Assembly (NCBI GenBank): GCA_003576915.1
Contig: QEVF01000028.1
Span: 1 to 47,009 of the forward strand
Direction of reading: 5' to 3'
Length of the DNA: 47,009 nucleotides
DNA from: Planctomycetota bacterium
Lineage (GTDB): Bacteria > Planctomycetota > UBA8742 > UBA2392
Below, one piece after another: positions 8,083-15,671 of the stretch. The position numbers and the translations under genes were made by a program. The first letter of the stretch is position 1. The number at the start of each line of letters is the position of its first letter. Below the pieces are notes generated by a model, which was not told where the DNA came from, made no database searches, and saw only the letters and a program-made list of their open reading frames with translations.

Positions 8083-8523
8083 ATGGCACGATTCAGATTC
8101 AGGCTCGAAGCGCTCCTGCGCCTGCGGCGCCAGGCCGAAGACCTCAAGCTCAAGGCCCTGGCCGAGAGCCGCGAGCTGCTGCGTCAGCACCGGACCGACC
8201 TCGAAGCGGTCCGTACCGAGCATTCGTCGGCGCTGCTCGACCTCGCCCGTGCAAGGCTTGGCCCCGTGAATGCCTTTCGCGCCCGACTGCTGCACCGGCA
8301 CGTGGGCTGCCTGTCCGCTTCCTGCCGCGCCCAGGCAGCGCAGGTCGAGGCCCAGGGCGCCGAAGTGGAGCGGCGGCTGGCGCAGGCCGTGGAGGCCGCT
8401 CGCGAGCGCCGTCTGCTGGAGAAGCTGCGCGAGCGGCGCCTGGCCGAGGCTGCTCGGCAGGCGCAAGCCCAGGAAGCCGCGCTCATGGATGAAATCGCGC
8501 AAGGCCGCAGGAGAAACTCATGA
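8083..8523 (+). CDS. fliJ: Flagellar export chaperone-like protein FliJ
   Basis: FliJ is the coiled-coil stalk that inserts into the FliI hexamer and contacts FlhA. The 146-residue product has the typical opening (MARFRFRLEALLRLRRQAED) and is almost entirely helical, rich in Arg, Ala, Glu and Leu. Sequence conservation in FliJ is always low, so the call rests on the N-terminus, size, coiled-coil character and position directly after fliI. The stop overlaps the next start by four bases (ATGA). Confidence 0.9.
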   Translation: MARFRFRLEALLRLRRQAEDLKLKALAESRELLRQHRTDLEAVRTEHSSALLDLARARLGPVNAFRARLLHRHVGCLSASCRAQAAQVEAQGAEVERRLAQAVEAARERRLLEKLRERRLAEAARQAQAQEAALMDEIAQGRRRNS

Positions 8524-9221
8524 ACCGTCTCACGCTGTTGCTGGGCGTCGGCAGCGCCCTTTGCCTGGCCCTGATTCTCGCAGGCGCCCTGGCATGGTCG
8601 CTGGGCTCGCCCCTGGACGCCGGCTTTCTTCGTGACTACCTGCTGCACTACGAGCCTCAGGAGCGTGAAGCTCTGCGCGCCTTCATTGAAGCCTCCAAAG
8701 CCCGCGGCGAGATCACCAACCAGGCCCTGAAGGACTACCTCGTGGACGAAGAACTCCGCGCGCGGCTGGCCGCCAGCGGCCAGGGCCGCGAACTGGAGAG
8801 CGCCGTGATCGCCGACGGCGGCGCCTCACGCCTCGAGCGCGAGGCCAGGCGCCAGGCCGAGCAGGACGCCCTGGACCGGCTGGCGGCACGGGCCGCAGCC
8901 TGGGACAGCCTGCGGGCGAAATCCCAGGCGGAGCAGAAGCAGGCCGACGAACTTCGAATGCGCTACGAGAAACTGCTCGAAGAATGGAATCGCAAGCAGC
9001 GCGACGCGCGGCTGGCGCAACTGGTGCAAGACCTCGAGAAATCACGCGAGCCTGAAACGCTGCTGCCCCAGCTCGTGTATCTTCCGCTCTCCGACCTTTA
9101 CTACGTGCTGACCCAGTGCAGAAACAAGGAAAGCCGCGCCGCGCTGATTGCGTTGATGCCCGAGGAAGTCCAGCGGGGCCTGGCCCAGGTCGGAACGAAC
9201 CCCGCGGGCCTCGCGCGCTGA
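8520..9221 (+). CDS. MotE-like membrane-anchored coiled-coil protein after fliJ
   Basis: The 233-residue product begins with one strong membrane segment (about residues 5-27), continues as a long periplasmic coiled coil rich in Glu, Arg and Ala (about 45-170), and ends in a small helical domain containing LYYVLTQCRNKESRAALI. This plan and the place after fliJ match MotE, the periplasmic chaperone for the stator protein MotC or PomB-like partners, whose C-terminal part is related to the MgtE N domain. I see no stator genes in the window to confirm the partner. It closes the block; only six bases separate its stop from the stop of convergent fliD. Confidence 0.65.
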   Translation: MNRLTLLLGVGSALCLALILAGALAWSLGSPLDAGFLRDYLLHYEPQEREALRAFIEASKARGEITNQALKDYLVDEELRARLAASGQGRELESAVIADGGASRLEREARRQAEQDALDRLAARAAAWDSLRAKSQAEQKQADELRMRYEKLLEEWNRKQRDARLAQLVQDLEKSREPETLLPQLVYLPLSDLYYVLTQCRNKESRAALIALMPEEVQRGLAQVGTNPAGLAR

Positions 9222-9227
9222 AGCGGG

Positions 9228-12200
9228 CTACTTGGGCGGCGTCAGGGCCTTGAGCTGGCCGGCGAGCTGGGTCTGGAGCTGCTGGCTCTGGGCCAGGAAT
9301 TTCTCCAGCGACTGAAACTGGCGCATGAGTCTTTCGCGCTCCATGTTCACGCCGCGACCGATGCGCGCGATGTCCGCGTTGTAGGCCTCGACGCGCTTGT
9401 CGCTCTCCTCACGACGCCGGCGGAACACACCGTCGAGGGAGTTCACGTAACGCTCGATCTCGCGGTCCAGCCTTCGGGCCAGCCCCTGTTCTTCCGCCAG
9501 CAAAATGGCGCCGCCCTGCAACGTCGCCGCGCCGTTGCCGGCCTGAGGCTGCAGCAGGCCCAGGCTCTGGGTCGTTCCGCTCTGGTTGAGGTCGGAGAGG
9601 GCAAAGGTCTGGCTGCCGCTGGTGTTGTCCGTGAAGAGGAAGCTGCGGCCGTCAGCGCCCACGGCGGCGCTGAGGCGGCCGTCGGCGTTGAGAAGGGCCA
9701 GAAGCTCGCGCACGTTGTGGGCGCCCGAAAGGTCGAGATCAAGGCTCGTGCCGTCGCGGAACCTCACACGCAGGTCGTGCCCGGCGGCGCGGCGCAGCCC
9801 CTGACCGTCATGGAACGCGGACAAAGCCGTGGAGTCCTTGAGCGGCGCGCTGTGGCTGAACAGCTCGGCCACCTGCTCAAAACGCTGGTTCAGCGCGTTC
9901 TGGAGGCGACCTTCATCGAGCGTCAGCGCGCCCGATCGGTCAATGCTCAGGCCCAGGGCGGCCGCATTGTTCATGGTGCTGTCGATGCCGGCCACCGGAT
10001 CCAGCAGCCGCCGTTTGAGCGTCGCCGCGAGCGTGATGGCGGTGGCGTCGCCGTGCAGGCGGCCGGTGGACAGCGACTGCGTGTCAAAGGCCGTGAACTC
10101 CTTGACCTTGGCCGTCAAGTCGTTGAAGCGCTCCACCAGCGTCTTGATGTCGCCCGCGGTGGCGGCCGTGTCACGGGAGACCGTCACGCTGGCTGACCCG
10201 ACGCCCAGCAGGTCCAGCGTCACGCCCGGAATCACATTGAACGTTCCGTTGCGCGAGCGCAGCACCTGGGGGCTGCTTTCGCCCATCAGCAGCAGGGCAT
10301 CGCGCGCCTCGCTGGTCTGTGTGAAACTCAGGAAGTCGCTGGACAGCGTGAGCGCGGCATCGCTTCCCTGAAACTTGCCGGTGATCGAAAGGCGCGCCGG
10401 GCCCGCAGGCGAGCCATCGCCGAAGGTGGCGACGTGCACGGGCACCCCCGCGCGCACAATCTCGGTCATGACGGCGTTGAGGGTTGCGCCGGGCGCCACC
10501 TGCACCCGGAACTCGAAGCTGCGGTCCACGCTGGCCCCGCTGAACACCCCCGCCAGGTTCAGGGCCCGGGCCGCGTTTCCTGAAAGGTCTTCAATGGCCA
10601 GATTGCCGCTGCCCCCGGTGGTATCCGTGAGCTGGATGCCGTCACCCCTGGAGTTGATGGAGGCGCTCAGCCCCGGAACCGCATTGAGCCGCGCCAGAAT
10701 ATCCCCCACGCTGCGCGCGCCGGCGGTGCGGATGGCGGCTTCGCTGCCGTTGCGCAGGCGCACCCTCATTTCGCCGCTCTGCACGCCCTGGCCGCCCAGC
10801 AAAGTGCTGAGCGCGCGGCCGGCGTGAAAGTGCTGGAAGTTCACGTTGGCGCCCGCCGCGCGTCCCAGGGCGTGGCTGCCGGCAACGCCGAGGGCCGCCG
10901 CAGCCGCTCCGCTCTGGTCGGTGATGGTCAGGGCGCCAGAGCCCCCGCTCACGTCGAGGACTTCGATGCCCGTGCCCTCCGCGTTGATGCTCGCTTTGAC
11001 CTGCGCGGCTCCGCCGGAGAACCTGGCCAGAATCTCGCGCAGGTCTTCTCGGCCATGGAGCGTCACCAGGGTCTGCTGACCCTGGCCGTCGGTGACCGAA
11101 AACGTGGCGGGGGTCTGAACGGTCGCGCCGAGACCGCCTCCGTTCACGCCGCGGATGCTGGTGCCCAGAACGCTGCCCAGACTTGCCAGCAGCGCGCGCC
11201 CCTCAAAGGCGCCGCTGACCGGCGCGAGGGCGTCGGCGCTCAGGCCCAGGTCGGCGGCCGCGGCTCCCGTGACGGTCAGTGCCGCGGGCGCGCCGGCATC
11301 GGTCAGACGGATGGCCTTGCCGTCGGGGGTCAGGGCCGCCGTCAGGGTGCCTGCACCGGCTGTGTTGATACGGTCGAGGACTTCGCCGATGGTGCGCGCA
11401 CCGTTGATGTTGGCCGCAAACGTGGAACTGCCCTGAATGGTCAGCACGCCGAGGTCCTGACCCGCCAGCACGCCGCGTCCGTCGTTGAGCGCGGACAGCG
11501 GGGTCTGCGCGTTGATCCGGTTGATGCTCTGGCCCGTCAGGGTGCCGCCCGCGGCCGAACCGGCGATGCCCAGAGATGCCGCCGTCGATCCGCCGCCCAC
11601 TTCCGAGACGCTGAGGCTGCCGGCCTGCGAAAGGTTGCGCAGCACCAGGCTGTCTCCTTCAACGGCAGCCTCCACCTGGGCCGCGCCGTTGGCGTTGATG
11701 GCGTCAACCACGTCGCGCAGCGTGACGGCCGAGGCGAGATCCACCACGGCGCTGCGGCCCCCGTCATCCACGATCCTGATCTTTCCGCGCGCAAAGCCGG
11801 CGCCGCCGTTGATGGCCGCAAGGTCCACCGACCGGCTCAGGCGCGCGTCACCCAGTTCGATGGTGACATGCCCGCCCTGGGGCGCGACCGCCGTGCGGTC
11901 AGGATCGGGAAAGCCCCGGCTCACGAACTGTGAGGCGGCGGCCACCTGCTTGGCCACGAAGCTGAAGGTCCCGAGCTGGCCGGCGCTTTCTCCTGTGGCC
12001 CGCAGCACGGCGGGATTCTGGCTTACGGCCTGCGCGCGCGAGAAACCCGAGGGCAGGCGCAGGCGCTTGACGATCTCCTGAAGCGCCAGGGCCCTGGTGT
12101 TGAGTTCTTTGAGGGCCTCCGCGCGATCCTGCGTCTTCTCGATGCGGGCCTTGATGCCGTCGATGGGCTTTTGGCGCAGCTTGAGCAGCTCGGTGATGAT

Positions 12201-12251
12201 TCCCGAGGTGTCAAGGCCGGAAACGAGGCCGTCAATGCCCAAGCCGCTCAT
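9228..12251 (-). CDS. fliD: Very large flagellar hook-associated protein 2 (filament cap) FliD
   Basis: FliD forms the cap at the filament tip that folds flagellin into place. The N-terminus (MSGLGIDGLVSGLDTSGIIT) is the classic FliD start and the C-terminus is the usual coiled D0 helix (RERLMRQFQSLEKFLAQSQQ). At 1007 residues it is about twice the common length. The extra length is mainly five hook-IN-like repeats at about residues 147-206, 252-318, 363-435, 480-545 and 815-878, each with the pattern of strand, helix with an IN step, then ALxxDGxxIxLTD. The frame is open to 12335, but the ATG at 12251 has GGAG about nine bases upstream and gives the family N-terminus. It is convergent with the fliE-motE block and has a FliA-like -10 element upstream. 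Confidence 0.94.
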   Translation of the reverse strand: MSGLGIDGLVSGLDTSGIITELLKLRQKPIDGIKARIEKTQDRAEALKELNTRALALQEIVKRLRLPSGFSRAQAVSQNPAVLRATGESAGQLGTFSFVAKQVAAASQFVSRGFPDPDRTAVAPQGGHVTIELGDARLSRSVDLAAINGGAGFARGKIRIVDDGGRSAVVDLASAVTLRDVVDAINANGAAQVEAAVEGDSLVLRNLSQAGSLSVSEVGGGSTAASLGIAGSAAGGTLTGQSINRINAQTPLSALNDGRGVLAGQDLGVLTIQGSSTFAANINGARTIGEVLDRINTAGAGTLTAALTPDGKAIRLTDAGAPAALTVTGAAAADLGLSADALAPVSGAFEGRALLASLGSVLGTSIRGVNGGGLGATVQTPATFSVTDGQGQQTLVTLHGREDLREILARFSGGAAQVKASINAEGTGIEVLDVSGGSGALTITDQSGAAAAALGVAGSHALGRAAGANVNFQHFHAGRALSTLLGGQGVQSGEMRVRLRNGSEAAIRTAGARSVGDILARLNAVPGLSASINSRGDGIQLTDTTGGSGNLAIEDLSGNAARALNLAGVFSGASVDRSFEFRVQVAPGATLNAVMTEIVRAGVPVHVATFGDGSPAGPARLSITGKFQGSDAALTLSSDFLSFTQTSEARDALLLMGESSPQVLRSRNGTFNVIPGVTLDLLGVGSASVTVSRDTAATAGDIKTLVERFNDLTAKVKEFTAFDTQSLSTGRLHGDATAITLAATLKRRLLDPVAGIDSTMNNAAALGLSIDRSGALTLDEGRLQNALNQRFEQVAELFSHSAPLKDSTALSAFHDGQGLRRAAGHDLRVRFRDGTSLDLDLSGAHNVRELLALLNADGRLSAAVGADGRSFLFTDNTSGSQTFALSDLNQSGTTQSLGLLQPQAGNGAATLQGGAILLAEEQGLARRLDREIERYVNSLDGVFRRRREESDKRVEAYNADIARIGRGVNMERERLMRQFQSLEKFLAQSQQLQTQLAGQLKALTPPK

Positions 12252-12283
12252 GGGGGCTCCGAACGCACAACCGCGTATCTGAT

Positions 12284-12291
12284 CTATCGGC
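12284..12291 (-). promoter_or_regulatory. FliA (sigma-28)-like -10 element upstream of fliD
   Basis: The minus-strand sequence GCCGATAG matches the sigma-28 -10 consensus GCCGATAA at seven of eight positions and sits about 33 bases upstream of the fliD ATG. The -35 is poor: TCAA occurs with a 17-base instead of 15-base gap. fliD is a late gene under sigma-28 in many bacteria, which supports the site. Confidence 0.35.
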
Positions 12292-12335
12292 GCAAGGGGG
12301 CCTGGGGCTTGAGGGAATTCCGGCTTTCGCGGCAT

Positions 12336-12364
12336 TTGCCCCCAGGCGCCAAAGAGGTTATAAA
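12336..12364 (+). promoter_or_regulatory. Sigma-70-type promoter for the ferredoxin gene
   Basis: TTGCCC (12336-12341) and TATAAA (12359-12364) are separated by exactly 17 bases, and the ferredoxin GTG starts 19 bases after the -10. This is the best housekeeping-type promoter in the left half of the window. Confidence 0.6.
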
Positions 12365-12382
12365 CCCGCCATTCTTCAGGGG

Positions 12383-12691
12383 GTGGCCGTGCCGAAAGTC
12401 CATGTGTTCGAGCGGGATAAGGACATCGAGTTCAAGTGTCGCGCCGGCAGCAACCTGCGCAAGGTGCTGCTGGAGCACAAGGTCCAGCTTTATGCCGGGC
12501 TGCACCGCTTCGTGAACTGCCGGGGCATGGGCCTTTGCGGCTCCTGCCTGGTGCGGGTGGAGAGCAATCCCGCCGGTCTGACGGACCGTACGCCCACCGA
12601 AGAAAGCAAGCTGTTCGGATCCAATCCCCACATCCGGCTCGCCTGTCAGGCTGAAGTCTGCGGGGACATCGAAATATCGACCGGCGTCTAG
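12383..12691 (+). CDS. 2Fe-2S ferredoxin
   Basis: The product is a 102-residue beta-grasp ferredoxin that carries one 2Fe-2S cluster for soluble electron transfer. The cluster ligands are Cys46, Cys52, Cys55 and Cys88, in the arrangement C-x5-C-x2-C-x32-C. The x5 spacing is closer to adrenodoxin-type and some bacterial ferredoxins than to the plant type (x4). Translation starts at a GTG at 12383, preceded by a purine-rich CAGGGG and a clear promoter. It lies 30 bases before alanine dehydrogenase in the same direction, so the two may be cotranscribed, although no direct functional link is known. The redox partner is not evident in the window. Confidence 0.88.
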   Translation: MAVPKVHVFERDKDIEFKCRAGSNLRKVLLEHKVQLYAGLHRFVNCRGMGLCGSCLVRVESNPAGLTDRTPTEESKLFGSNPHIRLACQAEVCGDIEISTGV

Positions 12692-12721
12692 CTCAAGGCG
12701 CCCAACCCACAAGGCAAGAAG

Positions 12722-13834
12722 ATGATCATCGGCGTACCTCGCGAAATCAAGGACAGCGAGTACCGCGTCGGCATGGTGCCCGCGACGGTCTACTCATTGG
12801 TTCAGCAGGGCCACACCGTGCTGGTGGAAGTCGGCGCGGGGCTGGGCTCCGGCATCAACGACGAAGAGTACGAGAAAACAGGCGCCAAGCTCTGCTCCAC
12901 GGCCAAGGAGATCTACGACAAGGCCGAGATGATCGTGAAGGTGAAGGAGCCGCTGCCCGCCGAGTACGGCCTCATCCGCAAGGGCCAGGTCGTCTACACC
13001 TACTTCCACTTCGCCGCCAGCAAGGAACTCACCGACGCCATGATCAGGACCGGCGCGGTGTGCATCGCCTATGAAACGATGGAGGACGCCAAGCGCACCC
13101 TGCCCCTGCTCACACCCATGAGCGAGGTCGCCGGCCGCATGAGCATCCAGGAGGGCGCCAAGTATCTCGAACGACCCAATGAAGGACGCGGCATCCTGCT
13201 GGGCGGCGTGCCCGGCGTGGAGCCCGGCAAGGTGGTCATCCTCGGCGGGGGCGTGGTGGGTACCAATGCGGCCAAGATGGCCGCGGGCACGGGCGCGCAG
13301 GTGACGATCCTCGATGTCAGCCTCGACCGCCTGCGCTATCTCGACGATGTGCTGCCCGCCAACGTGACCGAGCTGTTCAGCAACCCGTTCAACGTGCGCG
13401 AGCAGATCCGCACGGCTGACCTGGTCATCGGCGCCGTGCTGATTCCCGGCGCCAAGGCCCCCAAGCTGATTTCGCGCGGCGACCTTTCTTATATGAAGCA
13501 GGGCGCGGTCATTGTGGACGTGGCCATTGACCAGGGTGGCTGCGTCGAAACGGCCAAGCCCACGACGCACAAGAACCCGACCTACATCGTCGATGGCGTC
13601 GTTCACTACTGCGTGGCCAACATGCCGGGAGCCGTGGGTCGCACCAGCACCTTCGCCCTGACAAACGCCACCTCGCGCTTTGCCACCGAAATCGCCAAGT
13701 TGGGCTGGAAGGAAGCCTCAAAGAAGTATCTCGAGGTCAAGACAGGCCTGAACGTCGTCGGCGGCAAGGTCGTTTACAAGGCTGTGGCGGAGGCCTTCGG
13801 CCACGAATACACGCCCGTGGAGTCCATCCTTTAG
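12722..13834 (+). CDS. ald: Alanine dehydrogenase
   Basis: This NAD-dependent enzyme converts L-alanine to pyruvate and ammonium, or the reverse, in the cytoplasm. The 370-residue product matches the family length. The N-terminal catalytic part opens with MIIGVPREIKDSEYRVGMVP and contains the conserved substrate-binding Lys/His region (KVKEPLPAEY and YFHFAAS). The dinucleotide-binding loop is GGGVVGTNAAKMA (about residues 177-189). The PNT-family signature VDVAIDQGGCVETAKPT is also present. An intrinsic terminator follows 20 bases after the stop codon, so this ends the ferredoxin-ald unit. Confidence 0.96.
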   Translation: MIIGVPREIKDSEYRVGMVPATVYSLVQQGHTVLVEVGAGLGSGINDEEYEKTGAKLCSTAKEIYDKAEMIVKVKEPLPAEYGLIRKGQVVYTYFHFAASKELTDAMIRTGAVCIAYETMEDAKRTLPLLTPMSEVAGRMSIQEGAKYLERPNEGRGILLGGVPGVEPGKVVILGGGVVGTNAAKMAAGTGAQVTILDVSLDRLRYLDDVLPANVTELFSNPFNVREQIRTADLVIGAVLIPGAKAPKLISRGDLSYMKQGAVIVDVAIDQGGCVETAKPTTHKNPTYIVDGVVHYCVANMPGAVGRTSTFALTNATSRFATEIAKLGWKEASKKYLEVKTGLNVVGGKVVYKAVAEAFGHEYTPVESIL

Positions 13835-13854
13835 TCCTGCGCGGCAACCTGCCC

Positions 13855-13884
13855 GGGGCCGACATGCTGATGTCGGCCCCTTTT
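13855..13884 (+). terminator. Intrinsic terminator after ald
   Basis: GGGGCCGACAT and ATGTCGGCCCC form a perfect 11-bp stem around GCTG, followed by TTTT. It is the clearest rho-independent terminator in the window. Confidence 0.9.
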
Positions 13885-13927
13885 GCTTGTGCTACCATGG
13901 GCCCATCCAGCGCTGCGGGAGCTTTCC

Positions 13928-15067
13928 ATGCCTGACGACGAACTTGCTCCCTGGGAGCAGGGCTCGGGCGTTCGAAAACCGGCACCCGCCGGCAAACCGC
14001 CCGAACCCGAGTACAAACTCCCGCCCGACGACAAGCTGCCCGAAGTTCTCAAGCCCGAAACCGGCGCCATGGTGGCCGCCGGCGACGTCACGCTGCCGCG
14101 CCCGCCCATGGGCACGCCCCGCGACATCGTGCCGCGAGCCAGGCTCGCCTTTGGCGTGCTGGGCGCGGCGGGCGTGGCCGGCGCGGCGCTGGCAGCCCTG
14201 CCCTACCTTGCCCTGAGTCCTGACCTGGGGGTGGTGCGAACGATCATGGCAGCCGTGGGCGGCCTGGTGGCGCTGGTGGCCTTTGGCGTGGCCGCCCTGG
14301 AATGGGGCCGGCTGTCCCAATACCGCACGTTGAACTTCTTTCCCGCGGTGCTGTGTTTCGGCACGGCAAAGCAGTTTGAGAAGTATGCCGGGCCGGCGGG
14401 CCTGGCGGGCATCAACAGCACGCGCATCCGCGGCAGCGGGCGAGGTTTGCTCAGCGCGGTGTTTGACCGTTCCGCCAAGATGGCCGCTCCCCCTGAAGTT
14501 GTCGCGCTGCTGGTGGACCGCGGCGCGGGGCCGGAACTGGTGGGCGTGGAGTGGGACGCCGTACGCTCCTGCCAGCGCGGGGACCTGGTCTGGTACCACG
14601 CCGAGGCCCCCAACCACTTCATCTTCTTCCACCTGATGGTTCCCTTTGCGCCGGCATTGGCGACGGACCGCGCCACGCGCGAGGAAGCCTTCCGGGCACT
14701 GCGCGTGGGCAAATCCATGTTCAAGGACTTTCCCAAGCGTGAAGCCGCGCCGGGAGCGATGCCCAGGCAGACGAAGGTCTTCAAGACCGATGCAAGCGGT
14801 AACATAGTAGGCACCCAGGATGGCAGCGGTTCCAGCCGCGAGTTCGTCGAGGGTGGAGACGCGGATGTGGAGTTGAAGCTGGCTGCCCTGGGAGGGCTCG
14901 GCGGTCCTGCTGCCACGGAAGCGCCGGTAGAAGGAGGCGCCGACGACGCCGGCCATGCCGCCAGGGAACAGGGCCCGCCTTCCCGCCAGCCCGGCAAATA
15001 CCGCATCGGCGACGCCAACAAGCCCTTGGGCAGTTACGGCGACCAGGACCAGTCCGGGGAAAACTGA
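13928..15067 (+). CDS. Two-TM membrane protein of unknown function
   Basis: The 379-residue product has a Pro/Glu/Lys-rich, probably disordered N-terminus (about 1-65), a pair of hydrophobic membrane segments (about 75-100 and 110-130), then a folded domain of mixed character (about 135-270, containing YRTLNFFPAVLCFGT) that should face one side of the membrane. The C-terminal 100 residues are again Gly/Ala/Glu-rich and low in complexity. The ATG at 13928 is chosen over the longer frame because GGGAG lies just upstream and because the longer form would begin inside the ald terminator. I do not recognise the family. It is followed after 39 bases by the DUF4863-like gene. Confidence 0.75.
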   Translation: MPDDELAPWEQGSGVRKPAPAGKPPEPEYKLPPDDKLPEVLKPETGAMVAAGDVTLPRPPMGTPRDIVPRARLAFGVLGAAGVAGAALAALPYLALSPDLGVVRTIMAAVGGLVALVAFGVAALEWGRLSQYRTLNFFPAVLCFGTAKQFEKYAGPAGLAGINSTRIRGSGRGLLSAVFDRSAKMAAPPEVVALLVDRGAGPELVGVEWDAVRSCQRGDLVWYHAEAPNHFIFFHLMVPFAPALATDRATREEAFRALRVGKSMFKDFPKREAAPGAMPRQTKVFKTDASGNIVGTQDGSGSSREFVEGGDADVELKLAALGGLGGPAATEAPVEGGADDAGHAAREQGPPSRQPGKYRIGDANKPLGSYGDQDQSGEN

Positions 15068-15106
15068 TTCTGGCACTTCAGAGAGATCCCCGCAGGTTGC
15101 ACGACC

Positions 15107-15574
15107 ATGGCCAATGAAGTCATCATTGCGGCGCTCGCGCCGGTTCTTGCGAAGCTTCGAACGCTGGACCTTTCGCGGCCCGGCGACGCGCAGGCCGCCC
15201 TCAACGCCGAGTTCGGGCTTGATAGCGTTGTGGGCAAGCGCCTTGCCACCCTGGGTGAGCTGGGGCTCAAGGAAGGCTGGCTGTGCGACAGGGGCAGCGA
15301 GGGCAGCCGCTTCTCTCGCGTGGCCAAGGCCGAGAAGGCCATGGGCTTTTCAGTCGATGCCGTGCTGCTTTCCGCCAGCGGTCCTTGGCATCGCCACACC
15401 AAAGGCGAGGCGAACTTCTGCATCTCCCTCGAAGGCCAACCCAGGTTCTGCGGCCACGGACCGGGCTGGGCGGTCTTTGCGCCCGGCAGCGAACACGTTC
15501 CGGCGGTCGCCGGCGGCAGCATGCTGATCTTCTACCTGCTGCCCGACGGCGCCGTGGAGTGGAAGAAGGCCTGA
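15107..15574 (+). CDS. DUF4863 / PnbB-like cupin-type protein
   Basis: The 155-residue protein resembles the DUF4863 group, which contains the 4-hydroxylaminobenzoate lyase PnbB. The visible signature is a cupin-like stretch from residue 82: SASGPWHRHTKGEANFCISL, then FCGHGPGW, VFAPGSEHVPAV and LIFYLLPDGAVEWKK. The His residues of WHRH and EHVP could hold a metal or take part in catalysis. The enzymatic reaction is known only for a few members and there are no nitroaromatic genes nearby, so I would not transfer the substrate. A 13-bp-stem hairpin follows the stop codon. Confidence 0.7.
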   Translation: MANEVIIAALAPVLAKLRTLDLSRPGDAQAALNAEFGLDSVVGKRLATLGELGLKEGWLCDRGSEGSRFSRVAKAEKAMGFSVDAVLLSASGPWHRHTKGEANFCISLEGQPRFCGHGPGWAVFAPGSEHVPAVAGGSMLIFYLLPDGAVEWKKA

Positions 15575-15593
15575 CGCCGGGCCTCAACACAAG

Positions 15594-15626
15594 CCGGCAG
15601 GGGCACACTTGGCGTGCCCCTGCCGG
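15594..15626. terminator. Strong hairpin between convergent genes
   Basis: CCGGCAGGGGCAC and GTGCCCCTGCCGG form a perfect 13-bp stem around ACTTGGC. It lies between the convergent genes ending at 15574 (plus) and 15672 (minus), where a bidirectional terminator is expected. Neither side has a proper T-tract, so efficiency is uncertain. Confidence 0.6.
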
Positions 15627-15671
15627 TTCCCGATGCGAGGTCGGGGGCCCCGGCACCGCCGGGTACAGCGC

